Shown here: positions 17,756-26,170 of the stretch, in pieces
How positions within the stretch are numbered: position 1 is the first letter of the stretch
Layout: the number at the start of each line of letters is the position of its first letter
Assembly (NCBI RefSeq): GCF_051857535.1
Contig: NZ_JBPZGY010000002.1
Span: 310,001-374,000, forward strand
DNA length: 64,000 nt
Direction: 5' to 3'
Origin: Roseateles_B sp051857535
Lineage (GTDB): Bacteria > Pseudomonadota > Gammaproteobacteria > Burkholderiales > Burkholderiaceae_C
Notes under the pieces: generated by a model
The model's input: the letters and a program-made list of their open reading frames with translations, nothing else
Database searches by the model: none
Told to the model about the DNA's origin: nothing
Program-made: the position numbers and the translations under genes

Positions 17756-18589
17756 ATGAAGTTCATGATGATCACCGACAGCCCGGATATCGCCCGGTTC
17801 GCTGTTGAAGGCGGTGTGGACCGCATCTTCGTCGACCTGGAAATGCTGGGGAAGCAGGAGCGCCAGGGGCATCTCAACACCGTCATCAGCCGGCATGAGC
17901 TGGCCGACGTCCAGCGGCTGCGTCCGGTGGTGCCGGCGGGCCGGCTGCTGGTCCGCATCAATCCCATCCATGCGGGTAGCCAGCAGGAGATCGACCAGGT
18001 GGTGGAAGCCGGGGCAGACATCCTGATGCTGCCCATGTTCCGCACGCCTGCCGAGGTTGCCGCGTTCACCACCGCTGTGGGCGGGCGCGCGCGCTGCTGC
18101 CTGTTGGTGGAGACGCTGGGTGCTTCCATGCATCTTCAGGATTGCGTGCGCGTGCCGGGGGTGGACGAGGTGCACATCGGCCTGAATGACCTCCACCTGG
18201 AGCTGGGCCTGGACTTCATGTTCGAGCCGCTGGCCAACGGCATGGTGGACGAGCTGTGCGACGTGCTGCGCGCCGCGGGCCTGCCCTTCGGCATTGGTGG
18301 TGTGGCGCGCGTCGGCGAGGGCCTGCTGCCTGCGGAGGCGATCCTCTCCGAGCATGCGCGGCTGGGCTCGACCGGCGCTATCCTGTCGCGCACCTTTCAC
18401 CGCCAGGCGAGCTCCGTGGCCGAGATTCAGGCGCAGATGGACTTCCCCGCTGAGGTCGCCAAGCTGCGCGCCGCCTATGCTGGGCATCTTCAGGCTGGCC
18501 CCGAAGAATTGCAGCAGGGGCGGGAAGCCGTGCAGCAGGGTGTGCGTGCCGTGGTCGCTGCCGTGCGCGCCCGAAAGGCCGGGGCCTAG
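17756..18589 (+). CDS. HpcH/HpaI aldolase / citrate lyase beta family protein
   Basis: A 277-residue TIM-barrel enzyme of the class II pyruvate-aldolase type. MKFMMITDSPDIARFAVEGG is the family-like N-terminus. VDRIFVDLE, the metal-binding Glu in CLLVETLGA, the IGLNDLHLELG segment and the GGVAR strand follow in order. ATG 17756 is chosen on homology; in-frame starts at 17687 and 17696 would add 20-23 residues of ordinary composition. Family members cleave or form 2-keto-3-deoxy acids. A role in making or degrading a sugar acid of this polysaccharide is inference from position. Confidence 0.8.
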   Translation: MKFMMITDSPDIARFAVEGGVDRIFVDLEMLGKQERQGHLNTVISRHELADVQRLRPVVPAGRLLVRINPIHAGSQQEIDQVVEAGADILMLPMFRTPAEVAAFTTAVGGRARCCLLVETLGASMHLQDCVRVPGVDEVHIGLNDLHLELGLDFMFEPLANGMVDELCDVLRAAGLPFGIGGVARVGEGLLPAEAILSEHARLGSTGAILSRTFHRQASSVAEIQAQMDFPAEVAKLRAAYAGHLQAGPEELQQGREAVQQGVRAVVAAVRARKAGA

Positions 18590-18591
18590 CC

Positions 18592-20148
18592 ATGTCGGTC
18601 CTGCAGCGTGGTCTGCTGCGTTCCGGTCTGGTGCTGAGTCTTGCCTTGATGGCGGGCCGCCTGGCCGGCTTCGCTCGTGAACTGCTGCTCGCCTCGGTCT
18701 TCGGCCTGTCCACGCAGGCGGACGTCGCCATCGTCCTGCTGACCTTGCCCGATCTGCTGGTCAACCTGCTGCTGGCCGGTGGCTTGGGCGTGGCCCTGGT
18801 GCCGGCACTCCGAGGGGCAGACGGCGTTCGCCATGCCCAGCTGTTTGCGCAGGCTTCGCTGGCCGTCACCGCCGTGTTCGGCGCGCTGGCATTGGCCTTC
18901 GTCGGCTGGCCGGCGCTGTGGCTAGGTCTGCTGGCGCCGGGCGTGTCCCTGGATGGTCTTTCCTCGGCGACCAGGCTGTGGGCTGCCATCGCCGTTGCCC
19001 TGCCGCTGACGGCCCTGTCGGGCGTCAGCAGTGCTGCCTTGAATGCGCAGGACCGCTTCTTCGTGGCCGGTTGTGGCACGCTGGTCTTCAATCTATGTGT
19101 GATCGCCGCCCTGGGACTGGGCCTGACACGGGGCTATGAGACGGCCACGACCCTGCTGATCCTGGGGCTGGGCATCGCCCTGGGGGCCATGCTGCGATGG
19201 CTGAGCCAGTTGGCGGCGCTGCGTGCGCAGCTGGGGCATTCGCTCGCGGGCCTATGGAGGCGAAGCCTGCTGGACCGCACACTGCTGCGCAGCTTTGGCG
19301 CCGGGCTGGCCTCGGCCTCTCTTCTTGTGCTGGTGCCGGTGCTAATCCGTGCCTGTGCATCGTGGCTTGGGGCTGGCCAACTGGCAGCCTTCAACTATGC
19401 AATCAAGCTGGTGGAGCTGCCCCTAGGCATCCTTATCACCACCTTGGCCACGGTGGCCTATCCACGCCTGAGCGAGGCCTACCTTCAGGGCAACCGGGCG
19501 GGCTTCGACGGCTTGCTGGGCGACAGCCTGCGGCGCAGCCTAGTGCTGTCCCTGGCTGTTGTGCTGTGTGGTTGGCAGTTCGGCGATGCTCTGGTGGCCC
19601 TGCTGCTGGGCCATGGCCGGCTGGGGCCGCAGGAGCAGGCTCATGTGCTGGGCTTGATGCGGCTTGCGCTGCTGGGCGTGCCCTGGGTAGGGGTGTCCGG
19701 CCTGCTGGCCGCCGCGCTGAATGCCCAGCAGCAAGCGGGCGCCGTGCTGCGCTGCACGGCCCTGGCCCTGCTGGCGCTCCCGCTGCTCTGCCTGCCTGGC
19801 CTGCTGTTGCGCTCGGCCCAGGCCCTGATGTGGGCCTTACCGCTGGTGCAACTGCTGCTGGTCTTGCTGCTAACCCGAGCCCTGGGTGTCCCCTGGATGG
19901 GGGGGGTGTCCCGCTTCGCTTCTAAAATCTCGGCGCCCTTGCTGGCCGTCTCCCTGCCGTGTGCGGTGGGCCTCTGGGCGGATGGCTGGCTGATCTCCGT
20001 CCTCGGGGACTGGCCGGCGATGACCCAGGCGCTGCTCCGGATCGCACTGGCTGGCAGCGTCTTTGGCGTGGCCATCGCGGCTGGCCTGCGCGCGCTGCAT
20101 TGGATGCCCACGGCCTCGAAAGAACAGAACAATGAAACGACTGCTTGA
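18592..20148 (+). CDS. MurJ/MviN-family lipid flippase
   Basis: A 518-residue membrane protein with about 13-14 hydrophobic segments. The N-terminus (LSLALMAGRLAGFARELLLASVFG) is characteristic of the MurJ/MviN branch of the MOP exporter superfamily, and the length equals MurJ. The housekeeping MurJ flips lipid II. Here the gene sits inside a polysaccharide locus with no Wzx gene, directly before the initiating sugar transferase, so it probably flips the lipid-linked repeat unit. It overlaps the next gene by 17 bases. Confidence 0.85.
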   Translation: MSVLQRGLLRSGLVLSLALMAGRLAGFARELLLASVFGLSTQADVAIVLLTLPDLLVNLLLAGGLGVALVPALRGADGVRHAQLFAQASLAVTAVFGALALAFVGWPALWLGLLAPGVSLDGLSSATRLWAAIAVALPLTALSGVSSAALNAQDRFFVAGCGTLVFNLCVIAALGLGLTRGYETATTLLILGLGIALGAMLRWLSQLAALRAQLGHSLAGLWRRSLLDRTLLRSFGAGLASASLLVLVPVLIRACASWLGAGQLAAFNYAIKLVELPLGILITTLATVAYPRLSEAYLQGNRAGFDGLLGDSLRRSLVLSLAVVLCGWQFGDALVALLLGHGRLGPQEQAHVLGLMRLALLGVPWVGVSGLLAAALNAQQQAGAVLRCTALALLALPLLCLPGLLLRSAQALMWALPLVQLLLVLLLTRALGVPWMGGVSRFASKISAPLLAVSLPCAVGLWADGWLISVLGDWPAMTQALLRIALAGSVFGVAIAAGLRALHWMPTASKEQNNETTA

Positions 20149-20686
20149 TGTGGGCGCCTCCCTGGTGGCGCTACTGTTGCTCTCACCGCTGCTGCTCGGT
20201 GTGGCGCTGGCCGTATTTGCCGGCGACTTCGGCCCTGTGCTCTTCCGGCAGCGCCGAGTGGGCCGGGACGGACGCGAGTTCTCAATCTACAAGTTCCGTA
20301 GCATGGTGCTCAATGCCGAGCGCCTGGGGAGCTTCTCTACGGCCGACGGCGATCCCCGCATCACCCGGGTGGGCCGATTCATCCGCCGGACCAGCCTGGA
20401 CGAGCTGCCGCAGCTTTTCAATGTGCTGCTGGGGGATATGAGCCTTGTCGGACCGCGCCCTGATGTGCCTGCCCAGCGCGGGCTGTACACCGATGAGGAA
20501 TGGCAGGCGCGCCACCGCGTACGGCCGGGCATCACTGGCCTGGCGCAGGCCACCCTGCGCTCGGAGGCGACCGTCGAGCAGCGAAAACAGATGGACCTGC
20601 GATACGCACGCGAGGCGTCTCTTGCGCTGGACATGCAGATCATTGCGATGACGTTCAAACAAGTTTTTGGAAAAGGCGGTAACTGA
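20132..20686 (+). CDS. Initiating phosphoglycosyl transferase (PglC-like bacterial sugar transferase)
   Basis: Transfers a sugar-1-phosphate to undecaprenyl phosphate to begin repeat-unit assembly. At 184 residues it is a minimal, PglC-sized enzyme: a single hydrophobic re-entrant helix (about 5-30), then FRQRRVGRDGREFSIYKFRSM (39-58), the catalytic Asp90-Glu91 pair in RRTSLDELPQLFN, and SLVGPRPD. The start at 20132 lies within the flippase gene, 17 bases before its stop. PglC uses UDP-diNAc-bacillosamine, which the PglF/E/D-like enzymes of this locus could supply. Confidence 0.92.
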   Translation: MKRLLDVGASLVALLLLSPLLLGVALAVFAGDFGPVLFRQRRVGRDGREFSIYKFRSMVLNAERLGSFSTADGDPRITRVGRFIRRTSLDELPQLFNVLLGDMSLVGPRPDVPAQRGLYTDEEWQARHRVRPGITGLAQATLRSEATVEQRKQMDLRYAREASLALDMQIIAMTFKQVFGKGGN

Positions 20687-20687
20687 G

Positions 20688-22472
20688 GTGTGCGGCATTT
20701 TTGGCTACTTTCATCGGGATGGGCACTCCATGCCCGCCGACGCGCTGCGCGCCATGGGCGAGTCCATCCGTCATCGTGGGCCGGATGACCAGGGCATCTT
20801 CAGCGCGCCTGGCGTCGGCCTGGGCAACCAGCGTCTCTCCATCATCGACCTGGCTGGCGGACACCAACCCTTCCTGTCGGATGACGGCCGCATCGTGGTG
20901 GTGCAGAACGGCGAGATCTTCAACCACGTGGAGCTGGCCCAGGAGCTGGCCCGCTCCGGCCACCCCTGCCGCACGCATTCGGACACCGAGGTACTGCTGC
21001 GACTCTACGAGCGCGAGGGCATCGGCTTCATCCACAAGCTCAATGGCATGTTCGCCATTGCCATCTACGACGCCCGCGAGCAGGCGATGTACCTGGTGCG
21101 GGACCGCATCGGCGTCAAGCCGCTGTACCTCCATGACGATGGCCAGCAGCTGACCTTTGGCTCCGAGATCAAGGCCGTGCTCAAGGCGGGCATGCCCACG
21201 CCGGGCATGGACGAGGAAGCCCTGCACCACTTCCTCAGCTTCAACTATGTGCCCGCGCCTTTCACCCTCTATCAGGGTGTGCGGCACCTGATGCCTGGCC
21301 ATCTGCTAAAGATCGATGCCGCCGGCACGCAGGTGCGCCGCTGGTGGAACCTGGCCGAGGTGGCCCCCGAGCATGGTCGCTCCGAGGGCGACTGGATCGA
21401 GGAATTCAATGCCGTGCTGGACGACGCCGTGCGTCTGCGCCTGCGCAGCGACGTGCCTTTCGGCGCCTTTCTCTCTGGCGGCGTCGATTCCAGCACCATC
21501 GTGGGCCTGATGGCGCGCCACATGGCCGAGCCGGTGAAGACCTTCTGTATCGGCTTTGACGATCCGCGCTACGACGAATCCGCCTTCGCTCAGGAAGCGG
21601 CAGATCGCTTCGGCACCCAGCATGTGATGGAGAAAGTGGATCCAGACATGCTGGACCTCTGGCCCATGGCCACCTACCACTGCGACCAGCCGCATGGCGA
21701 CGTGTCCTTCCTGCCCACCTACCGCGTGTCGGCTCTCGCGGCCCGCCATGTGAAGGTGGTGCTGACCGGTGATGGCGGTGATGAGCTGTTTGCGGGCTAC
21801 GACAAGTACAAGGACTTCTTCGCCCAGCCCGAGGCCGGCTCCTGGAGCGACGACGAGTTCCAGCGCCGCTACTTCGACAGCATCTCCCTGTTCACCCACC
21901 GCGGCAAGCAGGCCCTGTACGAGCCGGCCCTGGCCCGCCGCCTGGACGCAGTGAATTCCTTCGACGTGGCCCGGCCCTATTTCCAGGAGGTCGCCCACCA
22001 GGACCGAATCAACCAGGCCCTGTACCTGGACATGCAGCTCCTGCTGTCCGGCAACAACCTGGTGAAGCCGGACCGCATGGGCATGGCAGTCTCGCTGGAA
22101 GCCCGCACGCCCTTCCTGGACTACCGGATGATGGAACTGGCCTTCCGCATGCCGGGGTCGCTCAAGCTCAAGGACGGGGTCACCAAGTACCTGTACAAGA
22201 AGGCCGTGGCGCCGCTGATCGGCGAGAATCTGGCTTACCGCCGCAAGCAGATGTTCACGGTGCCGGTGGGCGAGTGGTTCAGGACCAGCAAGGCTGACTA
22301 TGTGCACAGCCATTGCCGCGCCAAAGTGGGCGAGAGCCCTGTCTTTGACCCGTCGGCGCTGCAGCGCATGGCCAGTGCCCATGTCGCCGGACAGGAGAAC
22401 CGCACTCGAGAGCTGCGAGCCGTGATTGCCTTGTCGCATTGGGCCTGCGCGGAAAAGGAATCTGCCCCATGA
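20688..22472 (+). CDS. asnB: Asparagine synthase (glutamine-hydrolysing)-type amidotransferase
   Basis: A 594-residue class II glutamine amidotransferase. The start must be GTG 20688, because the next codon is the N-terminal nucleophile Cys2 in MCGIFGY; an AACTGAGGTG context overlaps the ribosome site. The glutaminase domain covers 1-200 (RHRGPDD, NGEIFN). The synthetase domain has the ATP pyrophosphatase loop SGGVDSS (263-269). AsnB relatives are common in exopolysaccharide loci, where they may amidate a uronic acid or similar group rather than make asparagine. It follows the sugar transferase by one base and overlaps the acyltransferase by four (ATGA). Confidence 0.9.
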   Translation: MCGIFGYFHRDGHSMPADALRAMGESIRHRGPDDQGIFSAPGVGLGNQRLSIIDLAGGHQPFLSDDGRIVVVQNGEIFNHVELAQELARSGHPCRTHSDTEVLLRLYEREGIGFIHKLNGMFAIAIYDAREQAMYLVRDRIGVKPLYLHDDGQQLTFGSEIKAVLKAGMPTPGMDEEALHHFLSFNYVPAPFTLYQGVRHLMPGHLLKIDAAGTQVRRWWNLAEVAPEHGRSEGDWIEEFNAVLDDAVRLRLRSDVPFGAFLSGGVDSSTIVGLMARHMAEPVKTFCIGFDDPRYDESAFAQEAADRFGTQHVMEKVDPDMLDLWPMATYHCDQPHGDVSFLPTYRVSALAARHVKVVLTGDGGDELFAGYDKYKDFFAQPEAGSWSDDEFQRRYFDSISLFTHRGKQALYEPALARRLDAVNSFDVARPYFQEVAHQDRINQALYLDMQLLLSGNNLVKPDRMGMAVSLEARTPFLDYRMMELAFRMPGSLKLKDGVTKYLYKKAVAPLIGENLAYRRKQMFTVPVGEWFRTSKADYVHSHCRAKVGESPVFDPSALQRMASAHVAGQENRTRELRAVIALSHWACAEKESAP

Positions 22473-23503
22473 ATGGCGAGATTCGTGGCAGTCGCCTTCA
22501 CTCCCTGGATATACTCCGAGGGCTCTGCGCCCTCGGAGTATGTGTTTATCACTACTGCCGCTGGTCAGATGTAAGCATTGGCGAGCAGTTGCAGGGGGTC
22601 CTGGGGCTGATTGGCACTTATGGTGTTTCGATATTCTTTGTCCTGAGTGGATATAGCCTTGCCTTCGCCTATGAGCGCAAGTTCTCCGCTGGGATTGACA
22701 GAGACTCGCTCCTGGCATATCTGCGCAGGCGAATTGGACGCTTGGCGCCCCTGTTCATCCTCACGGTGCTGGCGTCCATTCTAGGAAAGCTGGCGGTCGG
22801 TCGCCCCATCCCCTTGCCTCATGATGTTGTCCTGAATCTGACGCTTCTATTCGGCTTTGTGGATCCTGCCAACACGCCTGTCATTGGTGGCTGGAGTATC
22901 GGGGTCGAGGTTGTCCTTTATTTGCTATTCCCAGTTGCACTTGGACTCGGATCCTGGATTTGGGCGCTGTTCTTAGCTTCTGCCCTTATTGCGGTTTCGT
23001 ATGCTCTGGCCCTGTCCCCGTTCCCGTCTCTGGCGGATGGGTGGCGTACCTATGTGCAGCCTGCGAATCATGCGGTGTTCTTTCTTGGCGGCATTCTCAT
23101 CTACCGCTTGAGCCGCCAGGGTGCAAGGCTGGGAAATATGACGGCGCTGCTTCTGCTTGTTTGCAGCGGAATTGTGCTCGTGTTTGCCAGCCTCGGCGCA
23201 TCGGAGCTGTCATTGGTGACCGGTTGGCGGCGCTTGATCCTGACGGCCTTCTCCCTGGGCTTGGTCGCGGCCTGGGCGCAGCTGGATATACCCGATGCAG
23301 CAGCAACCGTGGCCTCGCTGATGGGCGGGGCAAGTTACCCCATCTATCTGCTACACCCGCTCATCTATTTTGCCGTCAAAGGCCGCATGGATTCGGCCGC
23401 CGCGATCGGCGTGACGGCGGCTATGGTGGCGGGTTTGGCAATTCTGGTGGACATGTATGGCGAGCGGCCGATGCAACGGCGACTGAAGGCAGTGGGTTGG
23501 TAG
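22469..23503 (+). CDS. Acyltransferase 3 family membrane protein
   Basis: A 344-residue integral membrane protein with about ten hydrophobic segments. It has the family N-terminus SLDILRGLCALGVCVYHY, whose His39 is the usual catalytic histidine, then FFVLSGYSL and the LRRRIGRLAPLF loop. These enzymes O-acetylate or otherwise acylate surface sugars at the inner membrane. AAAGGAA precedes the ATG. The gene overlaps asnB by four bases. Codon use becomes visibly more A/T-rich from here to about 27.4 kb, suggesting a different origin for this segment. Confidence 0.88.
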   Translation: MNGEIRGSRLHSLDILRGLCALGVCVYHYCRWSDVSIGEQLQGVLGLIGTYGVSIFFVLSGYSLAFAYERKFSAGIDRDSLLAYLRRRIGRLAPLFILTVLASILGKLAVGRPIPLPHDVVLNLTLLFGFVDPANTPVIGGWSIGVEVVLYLLFPVALGLGSWIWALFLASALIAVSYALALSPFPSLADGWRTYVQPANHAVFFLGGILIYRLSRQGARLGNMTALLLLVCSGIVLVFASLGASELSLVTGWRRLILTAFSLGLVAAWAQLDIPDAAATVASLMGGASYPIYLLHPLIYFAVKGRMDSAAAIGVTAAMVAGLAILVDMYGERPMQRRLKAVGW

Positions 23504-23545
23504 AAAAGAAGATTCGTTGATCGTCCCAGAACAAGTAACCATTTG

Positions 23546-24607
23546 GTGAATCAATTGAATTCAGGCAGACCCCAGCACAAACGGGTGCCACAGCGAGGCG
23601 TGCCACGGCGTGTGGCGCTGGGCCTTGCCGTGTCTCTGATGCTTGGGGTGCTCTTCTATCGGGGGTTCCTGCCACTGGCTGATGCTGCAGAGGACGGCTT
23701 TCAGGCCCAGATACTCAATGTCGCTCTATTGCTCGCTGATGGCACCTTTCTGGAAGCTTCCACGAAGGAGCCATTGATTTGGGTCCATCTGACTCGTCTG
23801 ATAAGCGCCTCTCCCTTCTGGCTGGCGGAAACGGCAGTGGGTACGGTTGGGTCCTTGGCGCTGGTCATGCTCCTGCTGGTGCCGCTCATTCGCTACCCGG
23901 ACGAAAATGGTATATCGCCCCTGATTTACTTTCCTTTTTTCCTGCCGCTGGTGCTGAGCGGAAGAAGCGTATTGGTCGCAGCTGGGGTCGGATATCTTCT
24001 GATTTTCTTGCTCAGGCCTTCAGCGCCCTCGTGGACGCTCTGGCTGGGTACACTGTTTGTGAATTTGAGTTCGGCATCCGTGATGGCGTCAATTCTTCTG
24101 ATCATATTCTTGGGAAATGAGAAGAAGATGTCTCGTGGCCAACGGAGGCAGAAAACCTTTGCCTTGCTGATACTGCTTCTCTCCTTTGCTGCGTCCATTC
24201 TTGACAAGATGGACGGCTTTGCGCGGGCAGATGTCGGCTATGCGGCGCATGCGTTCTCGACGGACAATGTCTTGCTGATGGTGCTGAGTAGAAGCACATT
24301 GATTGTGAGCTTTTTCGAGGGCCATCATCTGCGGGCATTTGCATATCTGGGTATTGCCAGCATATTCATGGTCAAGCTGTTCTCGCAGCTGAGCAAGAGC
24401 AACTCTCGGACGGGGCTTCGCCTGATGCTGTGCTGCCTGCCGGGGATTTTCATGGAGGGGTCTGGGGTGTGGGCACTCTTCTTTCCTCTCCTGTGGCTGG
24501 TCGCTGGATGGAGGCGCGACCTGGAAACTCGTACCTCAAAGTCGAGATCCAAAAATCGAAGCATCGGTTTGCAGGCGAATCAGCCCATGCAGACCGGCAA
24601 CACCTAA
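23546..24607 (+). CDS. Polytopic membrane protein, candidate polysaccharide polymerase
   Basis: A 353-residue protein of about nine hydrophobic segments that I do not recognise by motif. It contains a loop LPLVLSGRSVLVAAGVGYLL and several charged residues between helices, reminiscent of Wzy/EpsG-type polymerases. No other polymerase candidate exists in the locus. The start is uncertain: GTG 23546 and TTG 23543 both lack a clear ribosome site. The assignment as polymerase is from size, topology and position only. Confidence 0.55.
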   Translation: MNQLNSGRPQHKRVPQRGVPRRVALGLAVSLMLGVLFYRGFLPLADAAEDGFQAQILNVALLLADGTFLEASTKEPLIWVHLTRLISASPFWLAETAVGTVGSLALVMLLLVPLIRYPDENGISPLIYFPFFLPLVLSGRSVLVAAGVGYLLIFLLRPSAPSWTLWLGTLFVNLSSASVMASILLIIFLGNEKKMSRGQRRQKTFALLILLLSFAASILDKMDGFARADVGYAAHAFSTDNVLLMVLSRSTLIVSFFEGHHLRAFAYLGIASIFMVKLFSQLSKSNSRTGLRLMLCCLPGIFMEGSGVWALFFPLLWLVAGWRRDLETRTSKSRSKNRSIGLQANQPMQTGNT

Positions 24608-24621
24608 TACTTGGGGTTTTT

Positions 24622-26145
24622 ATGACTACACAGAATTCTCTAGCCAAGGCGTTCGATGCACGGAAGAGCTTCTTTGCGCACCGGGCCTCTGCTGTATTTC
24701 CATTGCGTATTCGGACGCAAAGCGACTTGCAGATCGTTTTTCTGAATTACTGGAAGCTCAAGGCGGAAATACCGGAGGTTGCTGTCAACCTGCGCGTGTA
24801 TGACACGTCCGGGCGTCTGGTTGGGCGGCAGACCCTTGAGAAGGTCGAGTTGCACAACGAAGTCTCGATCCGGGATGAAGTCCTCGCGGCCAATGGCGTG
24901 GAGGCGCCTTTTGACGGCATGGTCGAAGTCGAGGTCGTTTCCCTGAAGAACCTGGCGTTCCCGTTTCCGGCAATTCTCGGCGTGTATCAGTCGGCAGGGT
25001 ACTGCAGTGCCGTCCATGCTGCCGGCCGCGTCAAGAACGCAGACGAATTGAAGCGCCCTCTGAAATCGCAGGAAACGAACTGGACCTGCCGGTTCGAGCG
25101 CAATGCCGACGGCTATGCGGTCGTGCCGTTCTTCCATTATTTCGTCGGGGCGGCGCCTCTGGATCAGGACGAAACCATTGAGGTCAGCCTGCGCAGCCCA
25201 AGCGGGCAGGTGATCGCGGCCACTTCGGTGCCCGTCGGTTCAATGGCACCGTTCTCTTCCCGAATCTTTTATGCCGACGAGTTGTTTGCGCTTGACGAGG
25301 TGCCGGAGGAGGGCTGTTTCCTCTCCGTAGCCTTGACGGCAAGAGATATTTTCCCGCGCCTCGTGGTCGGGAATTTCCACCGCAGCATCGAATTTCTTGA
25401 GGTCGGCCATTCATTCCCGATCTCCGAATTTGCAGATTACTGTCCCGTGCCAGGAGCGGATAAGCCAGCCGGTAGTTCCTCGTCGTTTCTGGCGGCGCAA
25501 ACCGCCGAGGGCCTGGAGCTGGACGTCAAGGTGTTTCCCACGAACTGTGAAGGAAATGCCAGGGCTGCCCTGAGCAGCAAGAAATTCAACGAGGCCCGGT
25601 TGACATCACTGGATCAGCATTTCGAGTTTTCTTCGGCGCTTGGGTCCAGGGGGCTGACGTTTTCGCTGGAATCGGACGAGGAGTTCCGCGTCCTGCATCT
25701 GACGGGTGACTCCGTGCCGTCAAGGCTCAATGCATCCTATCGCTACAGCGTTCGAAATGCACCGCGCCGGTTCGCCACGGATATTGCGACGGGCGCCAAG
25801 TCGATCGTGTATCCAGCCAAGTGGCGTCATTGGGGTCACGGTTGCGTTGGCGGTGGCTATGACACGGTCATTCTCCTTCGCAACAACTCCCATGCTCCCG
25901 AGGAGACCCATTCGAATGCGGGTGAGATTCGCATACTCGGGCGTGAAATCGACCGGTCCGTGGCCGTCCAGGTTGAAAGCGAGTCTTGCACTTGCTTGAA
26001 GCTTTCCGAACTGCTGGATTTGGATCCGGAGGCCGGCACCCCGCGCATGCTTTCCTGGCTGATGGGGCTCTCGCAGCCGGTCGGGGAAACCTTTTGGATC
26101 GCCTATCGTCCAGATGGCGCCATCTTTGGTGAGCACGGCTTTTAA
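24622..26145 (+). CDS. Unrecognised 507-residue protein of the polysaccharide locus
   Basis: No known domain could be named. The product is soluble, has no signal peptide or membrane helix, and is rich in beta strands. Two parts seem to repeat a pattern of strand-turn-strand followed by FPxxLGVYQS or FPRLVVGNFHRS (about 110-130 and 245-260). The C-terminal third contains WRHWGHGCVGGGYDTVILLRN. Several cysteines and histidines could bind metal. It starts 14 bases after the membrane protein and ends 25 bases before the glycosyltransferase, so it is clearly part of the operon. A structural or sugar-modifying role is possible but not shown. Confidence 0.7.
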   Translation: MTTQNSLAKAFDARKSFFAHRASAVFPLRIRTQSDLQIVFLNYWKLKAEIPEVAVNLRVYDTSGRLVGRQTLEKVELHNEVSIRDEVLAANGVEAPFDGMVEVEVVSLKNLAFPFPAILGVYQSAGYCSAVHAAGRVKNADELKRPLKSQETNWTCRFERNADGYAVVPFFHYFVGAAPLDQDETIEVSLRSPSGQVIAATSVPVGSMAPFSSRIFYADELFALDEVPEEGCFLSVALTARDIFPRLVVGNFHRSIEFLEVGHSFPISEFADYCPVPGADKPAGSSSSFLAAQTAEGLELDVKVFPTNCEGNARAALSSKKFNEARLTSLDQHFEFSSALGSRGLTFSLESDEEFRVLHLTGDSVPSRLNASYRYSVRNAPRRFATDIATGAKSIVYPAKWRHWGHGCVGGGYDTVILLRNNSHAPEETHSNAGEIRILGREIDRSVAVQVESESCTCLKLSELLDLDPEAGTPRMLSWLMGLSQPVGETFWIAYRPDGAIFGEHGF

Positions 26146-26170
26146 GAACATTGACACTGGAAGCGCACCA

